A DNA stretch of 34,579 nt from JAFMPW01 sp040830565 (GTDB lineage: Bacteria > Bacteroidota > Bacteroidia > Flavobacteriales > Flavobacteriaceae). The notes below the pieces were generated by a model, which searched no databases, had not been told where the DNA came from, and worked only from the letters and a program-made list of their open reading frames with translations. Shown piece after piece: positions 31,637 to 34,579 of this stretch. The first letter of the stretch is position 1; the number at the start of each line of letters is the position of its first letter. The translations under genes were made by a program, and so were the position numbers. Where the stretch lies: NCBI GenBank assembly GCA_040830565.1, contig JBFOMC010000200.1:1-34579 (forward strand). The letters run 5' to 3'.

Positions 31637-32284
31637 TTGGTGAAACAGCTTATAGTCGCTTTTTTGATTCTTGGATTAAGTACCCACGCCCAGGAAGCAA
31701 ACAGTTTTCTGGAAGAAGTACAGGCCATTCAAAAAAAATATGATAGCCTTTGGGATGATACCAGAGAAACGGTGGTCTTCACGGGGAGTTCAAGTATTCG
31801 GATCTGGAATAATTTATCCGAGATTTTTCCTGAACAGCAGATCATAAATTCGGGCTTTGGAGGTTCTCAAGCCTCAGATCTCTTGGTAAATATCGATCAG
31901 TTGGTTCTAAATTTCCGGCCTAAAAAAGTGTTTATTTACGAAGGTGACAATGATCTTGCTTCCGGAAAAAAACCCAGGCATATCTTAAATACGACCGAGG
32001 AAATCATTCACAAAATATGGGTCCAAAATCCTAATACCGAAGTGGTTCTGATTGCCGCAAAACCTAGTTTAGCACGCTGGAATCTGAGAAGGAAGTACAA
32101 AAAATTAAACCGCAAACTTAAACGGTTAAGCGATAAGACAGAGCGCATCGCCTATGCGAACGTTTGGGATACCATGTTACAAAACAAAAAGGTAAAAGAG
32201 GAGATCTTTGTGTCTGACGGACTTCATATGAATTCCCTTGGATATGATCTTTGGTATGATGTCATTAAAGAACACATGAACTAA
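31637..32284 (+). CDS. Exported SGNH/GDSL hydrolase
   Basis: This 215-residue protein has a signal peptide (1-18, ending THAQ) and the four SGNH blocks. Block I is FTGSSSIR, with a catalytic Ser near 51-52. The block II Gly is in NSGFGGS, block III Asn105 is in EGDNDL, and block V has Asp194 and His197 in SDGLHMN. Such enzymes are periplasmic esterases, often removing acetyl groups from glycans or peptidoglycan. The start is a TTG at 31637 or the adjacent GTG at 31640; no ATG occurs before the signal peptide. It is 9 bases from the GH20 gene and likely co-transcribed with it. Confidence 0.9.
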   Translation: MVKQLIVAFLILGLSTHAQEANSFLEEVQAIQKKYDSLWDDTRETVVFTGSSSIRIWNNLSEIFPEQQIINSGFGGSQASDLLVNIDQLVLNFRPKKVFIYEGDNDLASGKKPRHILNTTEEIIHKIWVQNPNTEVVLIAAKPSLARWNLRRKYKKLNRKLKRLSDKTERIAYANVWDTMLQNKKVKEEIFVSDGLHMNSLGYDLWYDVIKEHMN

Positions 32285-32293
32285 TATTGAGAT

Positions 32294-33934
32294 ATGAAAT
32301 CTGTAAGAACAATTCAGTTTAAAAACAACCTATTTTCTGTATTAACGCTATTCGCAGGACTAGTGATCATAGTTTCCTGTGCGGAAAAGAAAAAACCTTT
32401 AATCAATTTTCCTGCTACTGATTTGGCTTCAGAAAACATGATTCCCAAACCTTTGAAGATAACTGCTACCAATAGTGCCTTTGGTTTAGATCAATTCACA
32501 GCGATTTACACTTCGCCGACGGAAACAGGGTTTAATGAGGTAGCTGAATTTTTATCTCAAAAGATACAAGGTAAAACGGGCTTAAAGTTACCGGTAAATG
32601 AAACCGAAGCAGGAACCATAGAACGCATCATTTATATCAGCAAAAGTGATAGTACTGAACTCGAAGGTCCGGAGGCATACCAGTTGTACATCAATAGAGA
32701 TTCCGTCATCCTCAACGCCAGTTCCTCAGAAGGAGCCTTCAGAGGTATTCAGACGCTAAGGCAAATAATCCCGGAAATAAGCAATGATACCCTGGCCGAA
32801 CATCCAATATGGCCAATCCCTTCTGGTATGATTAACGACAATCCTAATTTTGAATACAGAGGATCCATGTTAGATGTGGCACGCCACTTTTTTAGTGTTG
32901 AGGATGTAAAGAAGTATATTGATCTGCTAGCCTATTACAAAATTAACGTTTTGCACCTCCACCTTACAGACGATCAAGGATGGCGCATTGAGATAAAGTC
33001 CTGGCCAAAACTAACTGAAGTCGGTGGTAGCACCGAAGTTGGTGGAGAGGCAGGAGGTTTTTTCACCCAGGAAGACTACAAAGAAATTGTTGCCTATGCG
33101 GCCAAACATTATATGACGATTGTTCCGGAAGTGGATATGCCTGGTCATACCAATGCAGCTTCAGTATCTTATCCATTTTTGAACGGAAATGGTAAAACTC
33201 CTAAACTTTACGAAGGTACCCGGGTGGGTTTCAGCACCTTCGATACTCGCAAAGACACCGTATATGCATTTATAGACGATGTAGTAAGAGAAATTTCTGC
33301 GATGACGCCAGGTCCTTATTTCCATATAGGAGGAGATGAAAGTCATGTTACCAAGAAGAACGATTATATCTACTTTGTAGAAAGAGTAGAAAAAATTGTT
33401 CAGAAGCATGGGAAGCGGATGATAGGATGGGACGAGGTAGCGCAAGGCGATTTGGATGCTTCCTCTGTAATACAGTTTTGGAATAGTGAGGAAAATGCCA
33501 ACATGGCTATATCTAAAGGAATGAAGGTATTGCTTTCGCCGGCTAAGAAAACCTATTTGGATATGCAATACGATACCCTTTCTAAATTCGGACTGCACTG
33601 GGCTGCTTATATCCCGGTGGATACCGCCTATGTCTGGACTCCGGAAAATTACGCCAAAGGAGTACCTAAAGACCAAATTTTAGGCGTGGAGGCCCCACTG
33701 TGGTCCGAGACTATTAGCAATATTGACGAATTAGAGTATCTGGCTTTTCCGAGGGTAATTGGGTATTCGGAGCTCAGCTGGAGCACCGAAGAGAACAGAA
33801 ACTGGGACAACTTTAAACTAAGGCTTGCTAACCAGGCTCCATTCTTGGATAGGATGAATGTAAAATATTATCCTTCACCTCGTATTGATTGGAAAGAAAG
33901 TAAATATACTTACAAAGAAATTCCTAAGGACTAA
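32294..33934 (+). CDS. GH20 beta-N-acetylhexosaminidase, lipoprotein
   Basis: The enzyme removes terminal beta-N-acetylglucosamine or N-acetylgalactosamine using substrate-assisted catalysis. It has a canonical lipobox VSC (Cys29), a GH20b-like alpha/beta domain (about 45-180) and the GH20 barrel (about 184-525). The catalytic Asp348-Glu349 pair lies in HIGGDES, and HLHLTDDQGWR (221-231) and the aromatic-rich QFWNSEE and APLWSE segments line the subsite. It is probably tethered in the outer membrane or periplasm. Neighbouring SGNH hydrolase (9 bases) and DUF1287 protein (11 bases) suggest processing of an acetylated amino-sugar glycan or murein fragments. Confidence 0.95.
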   Translation: MKSVRTIQFKNNLFSVLTLFAGLVIIVSCAEKKKPLINFPATDLASENMIPKPLKITATNSAFGLDQFTAIYTSPTETGFNEVAEFLSQKIQGKTGLKLPVNETEAGTIERIIYISKSDSTELEGPEAYQLYINRDSVILNASSSEGAFRGIQTLRQIIPEISNDTLAEHPIWPIPSGMINDNPNFEYRGSMLDVARHFFSVEDVKKYIDLLAYYKINVLHLHLTDDQGWRIEIKSWPKLTEVGGSTEVGGEAGGFFTQEDYKEIVAYAAKHYMTIVPEVDMPGHTNAASVSYPFLNGNGKTPKLYEGTRVGFSTFDTRKDTVYAFIDDVVREISAMTPGPYFHIGGDESHVTKKNDYIYFVERVEKIVQKHGKRMIGWDEVAQGDLDASSVIQFWNSEENANMAISKGMKVLLSPAKKTYLDMQYDTLSKFGLHWAAYIPVDTAYVWTPENYAKGVPKDQILGVEAPLWSETISNIDELEYLAFPRVIGYSELSWSTEENRNWDNFKLRLANQAPFLDRMNVKYYPSPRIDWKESKYTYKEIPKD

Positions 33935-33945
33935 TTCATCTGGTC

Positions 33946-34530
33946 ATGAAGAAGGCAATTCTAGTCCTCTTCCTAGCATTATATGGCGGCAGTCAATGCG
34001 GCTTATGCCAAAGTGAATTTTCTAATAAACTGGCAGACTCTACCCTTACATTGATCAGGGATCAGGTGACCTATGACCCCAGTTACTTTTCTATAGACTA
34101 TCCCAATGGTGATGTCCCGGCAAATAAGGGGGTTTGTACTGATGTGGTGATCAGAGCTTACAGAAAATTAGGAGTTGATCTGCAAAAAGAGGTACATGAG
34201 GATATGGCTGCTAATTTTAGTAAGTACCCAAAGATCTGGGGCCTATCTGCGACAGACAAAAATATTGACCATAGGCGTGTTCCTAATCTCATGGTCTTCT
34301 TTGAAAGAAAAGGGGAGGCAAAGTCACTTACTACCAAGGCAGAGGATTATGTGCCGGGAGATATTGTCTGTTGGAACTTAGGAGGAGCTACTACCCACAT
34401 AGGGATAGTTTCAAAGAAAAAAAGTTCAGACGGAAAGCGTCATCTTATTGTGCACAATATTGGAGCCGGGCAAGTACTCGAAGATTGTCTTTTCGATTTT
34501 AAGATAATTGGTCACTATAGCTATGAATAA
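33946..34530 (+). CDS. DUF1287 (YijF-like) exported protein
   Basis: This 194-residue protein has a signal peptide (1-21) and a DUF1287 domain (about 28-192), the family of E. coli YijF. Conserved blocks are KGVCTDVVIRAYRKLG (Cys64), NIDHRRVPNL, PGDIVCWNL, TTHIGIV (His151) and LIVHNIGAG (His170). The Cys-His-His order resembles the NlpC/P60 papain-like peptidases, so a cell-wall peptidase or amidase role is possible, but this is inference and the family is uncharacterised. It closes the SGNH-GH20-DUF1287 operon. Confidence 0.88.
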   Translation: MKKAILVLFLALYGGSQCGLCQSEFSNKLADSTLTLIRDQVTYDPSYFSIDYPNGDVPANKGVCTDVVIRAYRKLGVDLQKEVHEDMAANFSKYPKIWGLSATDKNIDHRRVPNLMVFFERKGEAKSLTTKAEDYVPGDIVCWNLGGATTHIGIVSKKKSSDGKRHLIVHNIGAGQVLEDCLFDFKIIGHYSYE

Positions 34531-34555
34531 TGAAATTGCAATGCGCAGGGAAATC

Positions 34556-34579
34556 GAAGAATTGAGGAATTGAGAAAGC
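34556..34579. repeat. GARGAATT 8-mer repeat at window edge
   Basis: Three 8-nt units in phase, GAAGAATT, GAGGAATT and GAGAAAGC, run to the end of the window. The unit matches the GAGGAATT/GAAGAACG repeat at 18391-18414, so both are members of one dispersed family. The repeat may continue outside the window. Confidence 0.6.

Noticed and set aside
1..34579. Defence island, prophage or mobile element
   Set aside because: No integrase, transposase, phage structural, restriction or toxin-antitoxin gene and no tRNA-associated attachment site is visible.

Overview
The window looks like chromosomal DNA of a Flavobacteriaceae-type Bacteroidota. Four things point there: many Bacteroidota-typical lipoproteins and domain families (DUF1080, DUF5916, DUF2911, malectin lipoproteins, DUF4097-like), promoter-like boxes of the TAnnTTTG type, mostly weak or absent Shine-Dalgarno sequences, and moderately AT-rich DNA. 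I saw no rRNA, tRNA, transposase, integrase, phage gene or CRISPR array. Genes are densely packed. The genus cannot be fixed from the sequence alone.

Region 1 (1-7324, + strand) is devoted to extracytoplasmic sugar handling. Two paralogous malectin-domain lipoproteins, separated by a clear terminator, are followed by a lipoprotein MsrA. Then comes a tight cluster: a double DUF1080 (3-keto-glycoside hydrolase family) lipoprotein, two Tat-exported Gfo/Idh/MocA oxidoreductases and a CBM9-like protein. Together they resemble a periplasmic oxidise-cleave-reduce route for glycosides, without SusC/SusD.

Region 2 (7327-9917, - strand) is an ECF-sigma operon with overlapping genes: sigma factor, single-pass membrane protein (likely anti-sigma) and a DUF4097-like secreted protein interrupted by a long charged helix. 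Divergent from it lies galM-DUF2911-meaB (9967-12565).

Region 3 (12643-18289) holds two convergent operons for polyprenyl-linked sugar work: GT2 plus UPF0104 membrane protein on +, and MATE, a 75-aa orphan, PAP2 phosphatase and GT39 on -. The two operons meet at stop codons sharing the tetranucleotide CTAG. A 512-bp spacer (18290-18801) carries several unrelated 7- and 8-nt-period repeats, the last of which supplies the mazG stop codon.

Region 4 (19664-25614, +) is a probable operon: PD40 propeller protein, aldo/keto reductase, Nramp-like transporter lacking both metal-site motifs, amidohydrolase lacking its HxH metal ligands, and SMP-30 lactonase lipoprotein. It converges on a single-domain DUF1080 lipoprotein and a DUF5916 outer-membrane-barrel protein on the - strand. 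Region 5 (28694-34530, +) encodes a serine hydrolase, an AhpD-like protein, an esterase, then SGNH hydrolase, GH20 hexosaminidase and DUF1287 protein.

The likeliest under-described biology is the pair of periplasmic sugar-oxidation modules (2597-7324 and 19664-26223), especially the second one with its motif-deviant transporter and amidohydrolase, and the phased 7-mer repeats at 18355-18809.
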